13,139 bases of DNA from Methanobacteriaceae archaeon. GTDB lineage: Archaea; Methanobacteriota; Methanobacteria; Methanobacteriales; Methanobacteriaceae. The stretch covers positions 1-13,139 of the forward strand of contig JAUYBK010000177.1 in the NCBI GenBank assembly GCA_030693105.1. The letters run 5' to 3'. The translations under genes and the position numbers were made by a program. Positions 1-7,610 of the stretch are shown piece by piece (the stretch's first letter is position 1; each line of letters opens with the position of its first letter). Under the pieces are notes generated by a model. It did not search any database. It saw nothing but the letters and a program-made list of their open reading frames with translations, and was not told the DNA's origin.

Positions 1-12
1 ATTTCTAGAAGT

Positions 13-45
13 AGGAAGAGAAACTTCCTTAAAATGTTCTTTTTA
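13..45 (+). terminator. Possible terminator of the preceding gene or leader hairpin
   Basis: A perfect 6-bp inverted repeat (AGGAAG at 13-18 and CTTCCT at 24-29, 5-base loop) is followed by a T-rich stretch at 37-45. It could end transcription of a gene lying left of the window. The same T-rich stretch (TTTTTAT) could instead act as a TATA-like box about 35-40 bases before the rps3ae start. The sequence alone does not separate the two. Confidence 0.25.
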
Positions 46-70
46 TCCACTTACTTATACCATTTAAAAA

Positions 71-76
71 GGTGAT
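71..76 (+). promoter_or_regulatory. Shine-Dalgarno site of rps3ae
   Basis: GGTGAT lies 5 bases before the ATG at 82. It matches the complement of the archaeal 16S rRNA 3' end (AGGAGGTGATCC). The same hexamer precedes apgM (1348-1353, spacing 3), so it serves as the local reference for judging other starts. Confidence 0.75.
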
Positions 77-81
77 TTAGC

Positions 82-666
82 ATGGCTAAAGCAAGAAGAA
101 GAAGAGTACGCGATACATGGAAAGATAAGCAATGGTACAAGATAACTACTCCTAAAGAATTTGGGGAAGCTGAAATAGGCACCACCCCTGCCCGTGACCC
201 TGATATGCTCCTAAGAAGGAAAGTGGAAGCTACTATGAGGGAGCTTTCAGGAGACTTCAGCAAACAGTACGTTAAACTTAGGTTTCAGGTTTCTGATGTG
301 GCTGGAGACACTGCCCACACCAAATTTATGGGCCACCAAGTGACCACTGACTACGTGCGCAGTATGATCCGGCGGGGAACCAGCCGAATCGACGCCATTA
401 TGAAACTGGAAACCAAAGATGGCAAAAAATTAAAAGTGCACATGCTGGCCATTACCATCAAACGAGCCAAGTCATCCCAGCAGCGATACATCAGGGAAAC
501 CATGGAAAAACTGGTTACCGCGGCTGCTATTAACAAAACCCAACAGGAACTGGTGGAAGATATTATAATGGGTAAACTGGCCTCCTATGTTTACCACGAA
601 ACTAAAAAGATCTATCCCCTTAAGAGGGTGGAAACTGTCAAAACCCGTGTTATTGAAGAAAAATAA
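82..666 (+). CDS. rps3ae: 30S ribosomal protein eS1 (S3Ae)
   Basis: This is the archaeal/eukaryotic small-subunit protein eS1 (S3Ae family), which sits near the mRNA exit side of the 30S particle. The 194-residue length is typical for archaea. Visible hallmarks are a very basic N-terminus (AKARRRRVRDTWKDKQW), the conserved YKITTPKEFGEAEIGTTPA segment (about residues 19-37) and the VKLRFQVSDVAGDTAHTKFMGHQ region (about 64-86). It also has the C-terminal LVEDIIMGKLASYVYHETKKIYPLKRVE region. No eS1 homologue is expected in bacteria, so the gene marks the window as archaeal. The ATG is supported by GGTGAT five bases upstream. It is the first gene of a dense plus-strand series; the next gene starts 10 bases after its stop. 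Confidence 0.97.
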   Translation: MAKARRRRVRDTWKDKQWYKITTPKEFGEAEIGTTPARDPDMLLRRKVEATMRELSGDFSKQYVKLRFQVSDVAGDTAHTKFMGHQVTTDYVRSMIRRGTSRIDAIMKLETKDGKKLKVHMLAITIKRAKSSQQRYIRETMEKLVTAAAINKTQQELVEDIIMGKLASYVYHETKKIYPLKRVETVKTRVIEEK

Positions 667-676
667 TTGGTAAGAC

Positions 677-1360
677 ATGATTAACCTGGAATATGTGATC
701 CTCCTGGTAGCCATCGGGCTTATAATATATGCCCGTAAGGCCCTGGACCTTGCTGGTTCAGTGTTCATGGTCATCATGGGAGTTATCATCATCTTCACTG
801 CCGGTTTTAACTGGCTGCTTTTAATTTTCGTCTTCCTTATCCTGGGACTGTTGTTCACCAGGTACAAACACGATTATAAAAAAGAAATTGGAGTCTACGA
901 GGGTACCAGAACCGTTAAAAATGTGGTTTCAAATGGTATTGTGCCCTTCGTCATGGCTGCCTTTGGAAACTACGCTGGTTTCATCGGCAGCATTGCCTCG
1001 GCCTCGGCTGACACCATGGCCAGTGAGGTGGGAGTCTTACAAACCCCCCGTCTCATAACCACCCTTAAAAAAGTGCCCCCCGGAACAGACGGAGGCATAT
1101 CAGTACTGGGAACTGCTGCCGGGATAGTAGGGGCAGCAATTATTGGATTTTGCGCTTATATTTTGGGAATAATTCCAGACCACAACCTTTACCAGGCCCT
1201 GGTAATTGCAGTTATTGCCGGTACCTTCGGATGCTTCTTTGACAGTGTCCTGGGGGCCGTACTGGAATCCAGGGATTATTTAACTAACGAACACGTTAAT
1301 CTCCTGGCTACTGTGGCTGGAGCCCTTTTAGGAAACTTAATGGGTTTGGTGATTTTATGA
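677..1360 (+). CDS. DUF92 family integral membrane protein (TIGR00297 type)
   Basis: A 227-residue polytopic membrane protein with about six hydrophobic segments, starting almost at the N-terminus (LEYVILLVAIGLIIYA). Two family signatures are visible: ADTMASEVG at residues 111-119 and GTDGGIS at 136-142, the polar loops conserved in DUF92. Known from the family: the plant member VTE6 is a phytyl-phosphate kinase, which makes phytyl diphosphate for tocopherol synthesis. By inference an archaeal member could phosphorylate a polyprenyl phosphate such as geranylgeranyl phosphate, but nothing here proves it. The stop overlaps the apgM start (ATGA), so the two are very probably co-translated. The Shine-Dalgarno site is weak (GGTAAG just upstream). 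No truncation is seen. Confidence 0.92.
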   Translation: MINLEYVILLVAIGLIIYARKALDLAGSVFMVIMGVIIIFTAGFNWLLLIFVFLILGLLFTRYKHDYKKEIGVYEGTRTVKNVVSNGIVPFVMAAFGNYAGFIGSIASASADTMASEVGVLQTPRLITTLKKVPPGTDGGISVLGTAAGIVGAAIIGFCAYILGIIPDHNLYQALVIAVIAGTFGCFFDSVLGAVLESRDYLTNEHVNLLATVAGALLGNLMGLVIL

Positions 1361-2583
1361 AGGCGATTTTAATGATTATAGACGGGATGGCCGACCGGCC
1401 TATGAAGGAGTTGGAAGGTAAAACTCCCCTGGAAGTAGCAGAAACTCCAAACATGGACCGCATGGCCAAAATAGGTATAAACGGAATAATGGACCCTATC
1501 CAGCCAGGTATCAGGGCCGGGAGTGACACTTCTCACCTTTCAATTTTAGGTTACGACCCTTACCAGGTCTACACCGGCCGGGGGCCCTTCGAAGCAGCAG
1601 GAGTGGGAGTTGAAGTTCATCCCGGAGATATTGCCTTCCGTTGCAACTTCTCCACCGCCAATGATAAGGGTATTATTACTGACCGCCGGGCCGGAAGAAT
1701 AAGAGAAGGGACGAAAGAAATTGCCCAAGCCATTAACGGTTTGCATTTGGAATATGGTGTGCAAGTTATCTTCAAGGAGTCTACCGGGCACCGCGCTGTG
1801 CTAGTTCTAAGAGGAGGCAATTTATCAGACCAAGTGTCTGACGCCGACCCCAAATACGAGGGAAACCCTCCGAAACAAGTGGTGGCCATTGACGGGTCAG
1901 AAGACGCCAATAAAACCGCTAAGTTACTAAACGAGCTTATACAAAAATCATACAAAATTTTAAAGGATCATCCAGTAAATTTAGAGAGAATAAAAAAGGG
2001 TGAGAATCCCGCCAACATCATATTACCTCGTGGTGCAGGTGCCGTGCCAGAAGTACAGCCATTCCAAGAAAAATATGGGCTCAGATCAGCTTGCATAGCA
2101 GAAACTGGCCTTATAAAAGGGATAGGTAACATCACCGGCATGGACCTAATTGATGTGGACGGTGCCACCGGAGGAGTGGACACTGACTTGGATAGCATCA
2201 CCACTAGCATCGTTTCAACTGCAGCCCAAGATTACGATTTCCTTTTAATTAATATTGACGGTGCAGATGAAGCGGGACACGACGGTAACTTGGAAGAGAA
2301 GGTGGACTTTATAAAAAGGGTGGACAGTGTGGTGGGTAAAGTTATGGAATTAGACAACGCAGTATTCATACTTACAGCAGACCATTCCACTCCGGTGGCC
2401 ATTATGGACCACACGGGGGACCCCGTACCACTGGCCATCAAAGGGCCCGCAGTACGCGTGGACGACGTAAATAGCTTCAGCGAAAGAGCTGCTGCCAATG
2501 GCGGGATGTGCCGCATCCGGGGCAGCGACGTGATGAACATGGTCATGGACTTAACCAACCGATCAACAAAATTTGGAGCATGA
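1357..2583 (+). CDS. apgM: 2,3-bisphosphoglycerate-independent phosphoglycerate mutase, archaeal type
   Basis: Interconverts 3-phosphoglycerate and 2-phosphoglycerate in glycolysis/gluconeogenesis in the cytoplasm. The 408-residue length fits archaeal ApgM, which is shorter than bacterial GpmI and belongs to the alkaline phosphatase superfamily. Metal-site motifs are intact: IDGMAD (D9), GSDTSHLSILGYDP (residues 55-68, with the nucleophilic Ser/Thr), DGADEAGHDG (301-310, D304 and H308), TADH (D342, H343) and H352. The substrate-domain motif ITDRRAGRI is present. GGTGAT at 1348-1353 lies 3 bases before the ATG. The start overlaps the DUF92 stop by 4 bases. The glmM start lies 4 bases after this stop, so glycolytic carbon flow and amino-sugar synthesis share a transcript here. 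Confidence 0.96.
   Translation: MKAILMIIDGMADRPMKELEGKTPLEVAETPNMDRMAKIGINGIMDPIQPGIRAGSDTSHLSILGYDPYQVYTGRGPFEAAGVGVEVHPGDIAFRCNFSTANDKGIITDRRAGRIREGTKEIAQAINGLHLEYGVQVIFKESTGHRAVLVLRGGNLSDQVSDADPKYEGNPPKQVVAIDGSEDANKTAKLLNELIQKSYKILKDHPVNLERIKKGENPANIILPRGAGAVPEVQPFQEKYGLRSACIAETGLIKGIGNITGMDLIDVDGATGGVDTDLDSITTSIVSTAAQDYDFLLINIDGADEAGHDGNLEEKVDFIKRVDSVVGKVMELDNAVFILTADHSTPVAIMDHTGDPVPLAIKGPAVRVDDVNSFSERAAANGGMCRIRGSDVMNMVMDLTNRSTKFGA
2575..2578 (+). promoter_or_regulatory. Shine-Dalgarno site that fixes the glmM start
   Basis: GGAG lies 9 bases before the ATG at 2588. The in-frame TTG at 2573, which would lengthen the protein by 5 residues, overlaps this site and has none of its own. The ATG at 2588 is therefore preferred. 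Confidence 0.6.
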
Positions 2584-2587
2584 ACAC

Positions 2588-3955
2588 ATGAAAGAAGAGA
2601 TCCCTCAACTCTTCGGAACCTCCGGCATCCGGGGCGAACTGGGTGATAAGATAACCCTGGAACTGGCCCTTAAGGTAGGCCTGGCCGTTGGCACCTTCAC
2701 CGGCCGGGGTAAGAAGATAGTGGTAGGTCATGACCCCCGTACTTCCAGCCCCATGATGGCCCTGGCCGTCACCGCCGGAATCCTGCAGTGCGGATGTGAC
2801 GTCTTGGATCTGGGAATGGTACCTACCCCTGTGGTGGGTTATGCTGCCCAACAGTTAGGAGCCCACGCCGGAGTGATGATCACCGCGTCCCATAACCCAT
2901 CTCAATTTAACGGAATTAAATTGTGGAATCCTGACGGAATGGCCTATCGACAAGAACAGGAACGAGCCATTGAAAGGATAATTCACCAGGAATCCTTTGA
3001 AAGAGTTTCTTGGGACTCTTTAGGTAGAGTGGAAGATATTAAAAGTTTCATCCCCACCTATGTAGAGGATGTCCTGGCCAGCGTGAATGTGAAGCCCGGT
3101 CTAAAGGTGGTGGTGGACTGTGCAAATGGAGCTGCTTCCCATATCTCCCCCCTGGTACTGCGCCGTACGGGGTGCCAATTAGTTACCCTGAACTCCCAGC
3201 CCGACGGTTTTTTCCCGGGAAGAAATCCTGAACCGTCTGAAGCTAATCTGGGAGAACTCATGCAAGTAGTTAAGGCTACGGGAGCCGATTTAGGAATTGC
3301 CCACGACGGAGACGCCGACCGTATGGTGGCCGTGGACGATGAGGGCCGTATGGCCGATTTTGATAAATTACTGGCCCTGGTAAGTGCCCAGATTGGTGGT
3401 ACAGTGGTTACCACAGTAGATGCCTCAGCAGCAATCGATCGTTGCCTGAATAACGGGAATGGAAAAGTAGAAAGGACTAAGGTGGGAGATGTGCACGTGG
3501 CAGAGAAGGTAAGTGAAATAGAAGCCTCCTTTGGTGGCGAACCCTCCGGAACCTGGATACACCCTCACTTTTGCATGTGTCCCGACGGCATATTATCCGG
3601 ATTACGAGTTATAGAACTGGTCCAAAAAAAAGGGCCACTATCCAAGATTTTAGATGCCCTGCCTACCTATCCTACTCTTCGGGTGAAGCTGGACTGTGAG
3701 GATGAAAACAAGGCATCGGTAATGGAGAAGATGGAAAAAGACCTGCCCCACCTTTTCACAGACGTAAAGGACCTGAACCCCATAGACGGTGTTAGGTTGA
3801 CTTTAGAAGATGATAGTTGGGTTTTGGTGCGTCCATCGGGAACTGAGTCTTACATTCGGATCACCCTAGAAGGTAAAAGTCAAGAAAGGGCAGATAATAT
3901 CCTTAAGGAATCAAAAAACCTTCTTAGAAAAACCATTGAAAGTTTTAAGGAGTAA
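2588..3955 (+). CDS. glmM: Phosphoglucosamine mutase (phosphohexomutase family)
   Basis: Converts glucosamine-6-phosphate to glucosamine-1-phosphate on the way to UDP-GlcNAc. The 455-residue protein shows all four active-site loops of the alpha-D-phosphohexomutase family. These are the phosphoserine loop ITASHNP (S101), the Mg loop DGDADR (240-245), the sugar-specificity loop GGEPSGTWI, and the phosphate-binding loop RPSGTES (415-421). The N-terminal LFGTSGIRG is also typical. The GEPSG loop and the downstream glmU partner favour glucosamine over mannose or glucose, although archaeal members can be promiscuous. The start was set to ATG 2588 because of the GGAG nine bases upstream; a TTG at 2573 in the same frame would overlap apgM. 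The gap to apgM is 4 bases and to glmU 5 bases. Confidence 0.93.
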   Translation: MKEEIPQLFGTSGIRGELGDKITLELALKVGLAVGTFTGRGKKIVVGHDPRTSSPMMALAVTAGILQCGCDVLDLGMVPTPVVGYAAQQLGAHAGVMITASHNPSQFNGIKLWNPDGMAYRQEQERAIERIIHQESFERVSWDSLGRVEDIKSFIPTYVEDVLASVNVKPGLKVVVDCANGAASHISPLVLRRTGCQLVTLNSQPDGFFPGRNPEPSEANLGELMQVVKATGADLGIAHDGDADRMVAVDDEGRMADFDKLLALVSAQIGGTVVTTVDASAAIDRCLNNGNGKVERTKVGDVHVAEKVSEIEASFGGEPSGTWIHPHFCMCPDGILSGLRVIELVQKKGPLSKILDALPTYPTLRVKLDCEDENKASVMEKMEKDLPHLFTDVKDLNPIDGVRLTLEDDSWVLVRPSGTESYIRITLEGKSQERADNILKESKNLLRKTIESFKE

Positions 3956-3960
3956 ATAAC

Positions 3961-5241
3961 ATGAGGGGCATAATATTAACTGCCGGAGAAGGAACCCGTA
4001 TGCGTCCTTTAACCCTCACCCGGCCTAAGACCATGCTGCCAGTAGGAGGTAAACCACTATTGCAGTACAATGTAGAGGCCCTGCGCGATGCAGGGGTAGT
4101 GGACATTACCCTGGTGATAGGTTACTATCAAGAAGTGGTGAAAGAACATTTCCTGGACGGAAGCAAGCTGGGGGTTCGAATAAATTACGTAACCCAGGAG
4201 GAACGTCTGGGAACTGCCCACGCCATTGGAACCGCCGGTTCTAAAGGGACAGAAGAAATTATTATTTTAAACGGCGACATTTTAGTCCAGTCTCAAGTCA
4301 TTAAAAGTTTGATTGATAAGTATCAGCGGACGGGCTGCGATACCATTCTCACCCTTACTGAAGTGGAAGACCCGTCCTCTTTTGGAGTGGTTGAGCTTCA
4401 AAATGACCGAATAATAGACATAGTGGAAAAACCTGCCTCTGGTAAAGCTCCCAGCAACCTGATAAACGCAGGTATATATCTTTTCACCCCGGAAATATTC
4501 GAAACAATTCGGAAAACTCCCAAATCACCGCGAGGGGAGTACGAAATAACGGATTCCATTAAAATGCAGATCCAGGCCCATAAGAAGGTTCTGGGCCTTA
4601 TCTTCCAGGACCGGTGGATCGACATTGGTCGTCCCTGGGAACTTCTGGAAGTAAACGAACACTTTCTGGAAGAATTAGAATCCAAAATTGAAGGAAAAAT
4701 TGAAGAAGGCGCCACAGTACACGGGTCCCTGGTACTGGGAAAAGGCAGCATAATTCGTTCTGGTTCTTACATCAGGGGACCGGTCTTCATTGGAGAAGAT
4801 GCGGATATTGGCCCTAATTCTTTTATCAGAAATTATACTTCCATTGGGGATAGAGTAAGCGTAGGAAATGGGGCAGAAATAAAAAATTCGATCATCATGG
4901 ACGATACTAACATTAACCACCTTACTTACGTGGGAGATTCTGTTATAGGAGCTGGTTGTAATCTGGCTGCCGGTACTAACATTGCCAACCTACGTTTTGA
5001 CGACGGAGAAGTCAGGTTAACCGTTAAAGGAGACAGAATCAATACTGGTCGCCGCAAATTGGGAGTAATATTTGCAGATGACGTTAAAACTGGTATTAAT
5101 TCCAGCTTCAACCCCGGAGTTATGGTGGGACAAGGAGCCCGGGTAGGGTCTGGAGCCATAATTTACCGGGACATATCATCCCACATGCTGGTTATACCCA
5201 TCCAGGAACAGGATATAGTTGATAGAAGGTTGGAAGATTAA
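3961..5241 (+). CDS. glmU: Bifunctional sugar-1-phosphate nucleotidylyltransferase/acetyltransferase (GlmU-type)
   Basis: Predicted to acetylate glucosamine-1-phosphate and couple GlcNAc-1-phosphate to UTP, giving UDP-GlcNAc. The N-terminal nucleotidyltransferase domain (about residues 1-230) has the signature LTAGEGTRMRPLT (6-18) with P22-K23 and the metal-binding NGD (104-106). From about 245 to 400 come imperfect hexapeptide repeats (for example VLGKGSIIRSGSYIRGPVFI) that form a left-handed beta-helix, as in characterised archaeal enzymes of this fold. Archaeal members often also accept glucose-1-phosphate and dTTP, so specificity is inferred from the adjacent glmM. GGAG at 3949-3952 lies 8 bases before the ATG. 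The length of 426 residues is slightly below bacterial GlmU, as usual for archaea. Confidence 0.92.
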   Translation: MRGIILTAGEGTRMRPLTLTRPKTMLPVGGKPLLQYNVEALRDAGVVDITLVIGYYQEVVKEHFLDGSKLGVRINYVTQEERLGTAHAIGTAGSKGTEEIIILNGDILVQSQVIKSLIDKYQRTGCDTILTLTEVEDPSSFGVVELQNDRIIDIVEKPASGKAPSNLINAGIYLFTPEIFETIRKTPKSPRGEYEITDSIKMQIQAHKKVLGLIFQDRWIDIGRPWELLEVNEHFLEELESKIEGKIEEGATVHGSLVLGKGSIIRSGSYIRGPVFIGEDADIGPNSFIRNYTSIGDRVSVGNGAEIKNSIIMDDTNINHLTYVGDSVIGAGCNLAAGTNIANLRFDDGEVRLTVKGDRINTGRRKLGVIFADDVKTGINSSFNPGVMVGQGARVGSGAIIYRDISSHMLVIPIQEQDIVDRRLED

Positions 5242-5253
5242 TAAAATTTTACG

Positions 5254-5733
5254 ATGAAAAAAATTCACCCTACCGTGAAAATAATGCCTGGCGTTCACGT
5301 GATAGGCTCGGTAAAAATAGGCAAAAAATCCTCTCTATGGTATAATGCAGTGCTAAGAGGAGACATAGAGCCCATTAGCATTGGAGAATTTTCTAATGTC
5401 CAGGATAACTGCGTTATCCATACTTCACATGGCTATCCCCTTAAATTAGGAGATTACGTGTCAGTAGGCCATGCCGCAGTCCTGCACGGCTGTCAGGTAG
5501 AAGATAACTGCCTCATCGGCATGAACGCCACCGTTCTAAATGGGAGTAAGATCGGCAAAAACAGTATTGTAGGCGCCGGCGCCGTAGTTACAGAGGGTAA
5601 AGAGTTCCCACCCGGAAGTCTCATACTTGGGATGCCTGCCCGGAGTGTTAGGGAACTTAAAAGTGATAAAATAGAAATTATTAGACAAAATGCTCTACGT
5701 TATGCTGAACTGGCCCTTATTCAAGAGGAATGA
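5254..5733 (+). CDS. Gamma-class carbonic anhydrase-like protein (CamH/YrdA type)
   Basis: A 159-residue left-handed beta-helix protein of the gamma-carbonic anhydrase family, formerly often annotated as ferripyochelin-binding protein. The zinc ligands are complete: H56 (VIHTSH), H73 (VGHAA) and H78 (LHGC), with the same 5-residue spacing as His117/His122 of Cam. R35, D37 and Q50 correspond to the conserved Arg59, Asp61 and Gln75 of Cam. The acidic loop of Cam is absent, which places it with CamH. Activity as a carbonic anhydrase is possible but not certain, since many CamH/YrdA proteins are weak or inactive. No signal peptide is seen, so it is probably cytoplasmic. It follows glmU by 12 bases without a clear Shine-Dalgarno site. 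Its last bases overlap the first possible hisC ATG. Confidence 0.9.
   Translation: MKKIHPTVKIMPGVHVIGSVKIGKKSSLWYNAVLRGDIEPISIGEFSNVQDNCVIHTSHGYPLKLGDYVSVGHAAVLHGCQVEDNCLIGMNATVLNGSKIGKNSIVGAGAVVTEGKEFPPGSLILGMPARSVRELKSDKIEIIRQNALRYAELALIQEE
5725..5728 (+). promoter_or_regulatory. Shine-Dalgarno site that favours the second hisC ATG
   Basis: GAGG lies 10 bases before the ATG at 5739 but only one base before the in-frame ATG at 5730. The downstream ATG (protein start MNVKKTVEEL) is therefore the more likely start. Confidence 0.55.
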
Positions 5734-5738
5734 TTATT

Positions 5739-6836
5739 ATGAATGTGAAAAAGACCGTAGAGGAACTGGACCCCTACGTACCCGGAAGATCAATTTATGA
5801 AATAGCCACCAAGTACAGCTTAAAGCCAGAAGATATAATAAAGTTAGGTTCCAACGAAAACCCCCTGGGACCATCCCCTAAAGCAGTTAAAGCCACACAA
5901 GAAAGTGCTAAAAACATGCACCGCTACCCTGAATCAGATTTAAGTGATCTTATCCATCAAATAGCCCTTTACTCCCAGGTGAGACCGGAACAGGTGATTG
6001 TGGGTGGTGATGGGGCAGATGAAATTTTAGATGTGTTGGGTAAGACCTTTATGGACCCGGGAGACGAATTTATTGTCCCCTTACCTTCTTACATGTACTA
6101 CGAGTTCACCCTAACTATTCATGGAGCAAAACCAGTGTTTGCCCGCTGGGATGTGGAAGGAAACCGATTGGACGTGGCATCGGTTTTGGAAGCTTTGACT
6201 CCCCGGACTCGGATAATCTTTCTGTGCACCCCCAACAATCCCACCGGAGGACTTATCTCTAAGAAGGATATTAAAACGGTTGTAGAAGGTACTGATGCTC
6301 TGGTTGTTGTTGACGAGGCCTACTTCGAGTTTTCAGGAGCAGAAAACGTGGATCTTCTGGAAGATTATCACAACCTCTTCATTCTGCGCACCTTCTCCAA
6401 GGTCCTGGGACTGGCCGGCATGAGAATTGGTTACGGTTTATCGAGTCCGGAAATAATAGAGTACATGCACCGGGTTAAACCTGTCTTCAGTCTCACCAAA
6501 CTATCTTACGTGGCTGCCCTGGAAACCCTTAAAGACAGCGAATATATTGAAAAATCCCGGGAATTATCGGTTGACAGCCGCGAGTTGCTTTACCATGGTC
6601 TTCAAAAATTCTCACAACTGCGAGTATTCAAATCCTATGCCAACTACTTGCTAGTTGACGTTAGAGAAACTGGTATGGACTCCGGCCAGATAACCGAAGA
6701 GCTCATGAAGCGAGGAGTTATTGTTAGAAACTGTAGTTCATTTCGTGGCCTGGACGATTACTGGATCCGGGTGAGTGTGGGGACCTTAGAAGAGGATAAA
6801 AAGTTCCTGGAAATATTAAAAGGAATTATAAAATAA
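5739..6836 (+). CDS. hisC: Histidinol-phosphate aminotransferase
   Basis: A PLP-dependent class II aminotransferase that converts imidazole-acetol phosphate plus glutamate to histidinol phosphate in histidine synthesis. The 365-residue protein shows the HisC opening (LDPYVPGRS), SNENPLGPSP, and the CTPNNPTGG, VVDEAYFEF and RTFSKVLGLAGMRIGYG motifs; K221 in TFSK is the Schiff-base lysine. The C-terminal GVIVRNCSSF-RGLDDYWIRVSVG is typical of HisC. Related aromatic aminotransferases share the fold, but the sum of motifs favours HisC. The start was placed at ATG 5739 on the basis of the GAGG site; ATG 5730 would add MII and overlap the preceding stop (ATGA). No other his gene is in the window, as is common in methanogens with scattered his genes. 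Confidence 0.92.
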   Translation: MNVKKTVEELDPYVPGRSIYEIATKYSLKPEDIIKLGSNENPLGPSPKAVKATQESAKNMHRYPESDLSDLIHQIALYSQVRPEQVIVGGDGADEILDVLGKTFMDPGDEFIVPLPSYMYYEFTLTIHGAKPVFARWDVEGNRLDVASVLEALTPRTRIIFLCTPNNPTGGLISKKDIKTVVEGTDALVVVDEAYFEFSGAENVDLLEDYHNLFILRTFSKVLGLAGMRIGYGLSSPEIIEYMHRVKPVFSLTKLSYVAALETLKDSEYIEKSRELSVDSRELLYHGLQKFSQLRVFKSYANYLLVDVRETGMDSGQITEELMKRGVIVRNCSSFRGLDDYWIRVSVGTLEEDKKFLEILKGIIK

Positions 6837-6857
6837 TATTAAATGGTTGTGATGTGA

Positions 6858-7553
6858 ATGCTGGTAGGTGGAACCATAATGTCTTCTCTGGAGTATCCAG
6901 GAAAGGTTTCCCTGGTGGTGTTCACTGGAGGCTGCATTTTAAGATGTCCCTACTGCCACAACCCCGAGATAATAGCCGGTGGCGAGGAAGTCTCACTGGA
7001 TGAAATCAAGGCAAATATCAAGAAGACCCGGGACTTTCTTGATGCCGTGGTTATCACCGGAGGCGAACCCCTTATGCAGTGCGAAGACGTTAAAAAAATT
7101 TTAATGTTTGCCAAAGGCCAAGGATTATTAACTAAATTGGATACCAACGGCTGTTTCCCAGAAAACCTATCCAAAATAGTGGGACTCTTAGATTACGTGG
7201 CTCTAGACGTTAAAGCACCTTTCGAAAATTATCAACAAATTATAGGTTCGGACATTGGGACCAAAGTTAAAAAAAGTATGGAAATATGTGCAAAATCTCC
7301 CACATACCTCGAATGCCGCACCACCTACGTCCCTGGCCTCTTAAAACCTGGAGATATCACAAAAATAGCCAAAAATATTAATTGTGACCTTTACACTATT
7401 CAGCAGTTTAGAAACAGGATCGTTTTAGATGAAAAGCTCCATGAAACTCCCAACCCATTTCGTGATGAGCTTTATAAGATTGCTCTGGCTGTTAAGCCCA
7501 TACTGGGTGAAGTTAAGATTAAAACTGCCGAGTTTGGGGAGGAGCTGGTTTGA
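6858..7553 (+). CDS. nrdG: Radical SAM activase, NrdG-like (anaerobic ribonucleotide reductase activating protein family)
   Basis: A 231-residue radical SAM enzyme with the cluster motif GGCILRCPYC (C26, C30, C33; CX3CX2C), the SAM-binding ITGGEPLMQ and LDTNG motifs, and the VALDVKAPFENY segment typical of the NrdG2-type activase group. Such proteins use a 4Fe-4S cluster and SAM to make a glycyl radical on a partner, classically class III ribonucleotide reductase. No glycyl-radical enzyme gene is in the window, so the partner is unknown. Start: ATG 6858 has GTGAT at 6849-6853. The first residues (LVGGTIMSSLEYPGK) follow the family N-terminus, which usually reads IGG then SLxDYPGK. ATG 6879 with AGGTGG seven bases upstream is an alternative, but would cut this conserved part. 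It lies 21 bases after hisC. Confidence 0.86.
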   Translation: MLVGGTIMSSLEYPGKVSLVVFTGGCILRCPYCHNPEIIAGGEEVSLDEIKANIKKTRDFLDAVVITGGEPLMQCEDVKKILMFAKGQGLLTKLDTNGCFPENLSKIVGLLDYVALDVKAPFENYQQIIGSDIGTKVKKSMEICAKSPTYLECRTTYVPGLLKPGDITKIAKNINCDLYTIQQFRNRIVLDEKLHETPNPFRDELYKIALAVKPILGEVKIKTAEFGEELV

Positions 7554-7596
7554 GGATGTGTGAATCAGTGCGATCTGTTTTATATCTTCAAAATGT

Positions 7597-7605
7597 AGGG
7601 GGGAT
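7597..7605 (+). promoter_or_regulatory. Shine-Dalgarno site upstream of the ASCH-TPR frame
   Basis: AGGGGGGAT ends 5 bases before the ATA at 7611, exactly the spacing of GGTGAT before rps3ae. It lies 78 bases before the first ordinary in-frame start (TTG 7683) and cannot serve it. A TATA-like TTTATAT is found at 7578-7584, so a separate promoter is also possible. Confidence 0.5.
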
Positions 7606-7610
7606 TCTAA

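Noticed and set aside
6879..6881. Alternative ATG for the NrdG-like protein with AGGTGG seven bases upstream
   Set aside because: The Shine-Dalgarno site is good, but starting here would remove LVGG, which matches the conserved N-terminus of this activase group; ATG 6858 also has a usable GTGAT.
7593..7598. A start-stop minimal ORF (ATGTAG) just before the ASCH-TPR Shine-Dalgarno site
   Set aside because: It has no ribosome binding site of its own, and a six-base match of this kind is easily due to chance.
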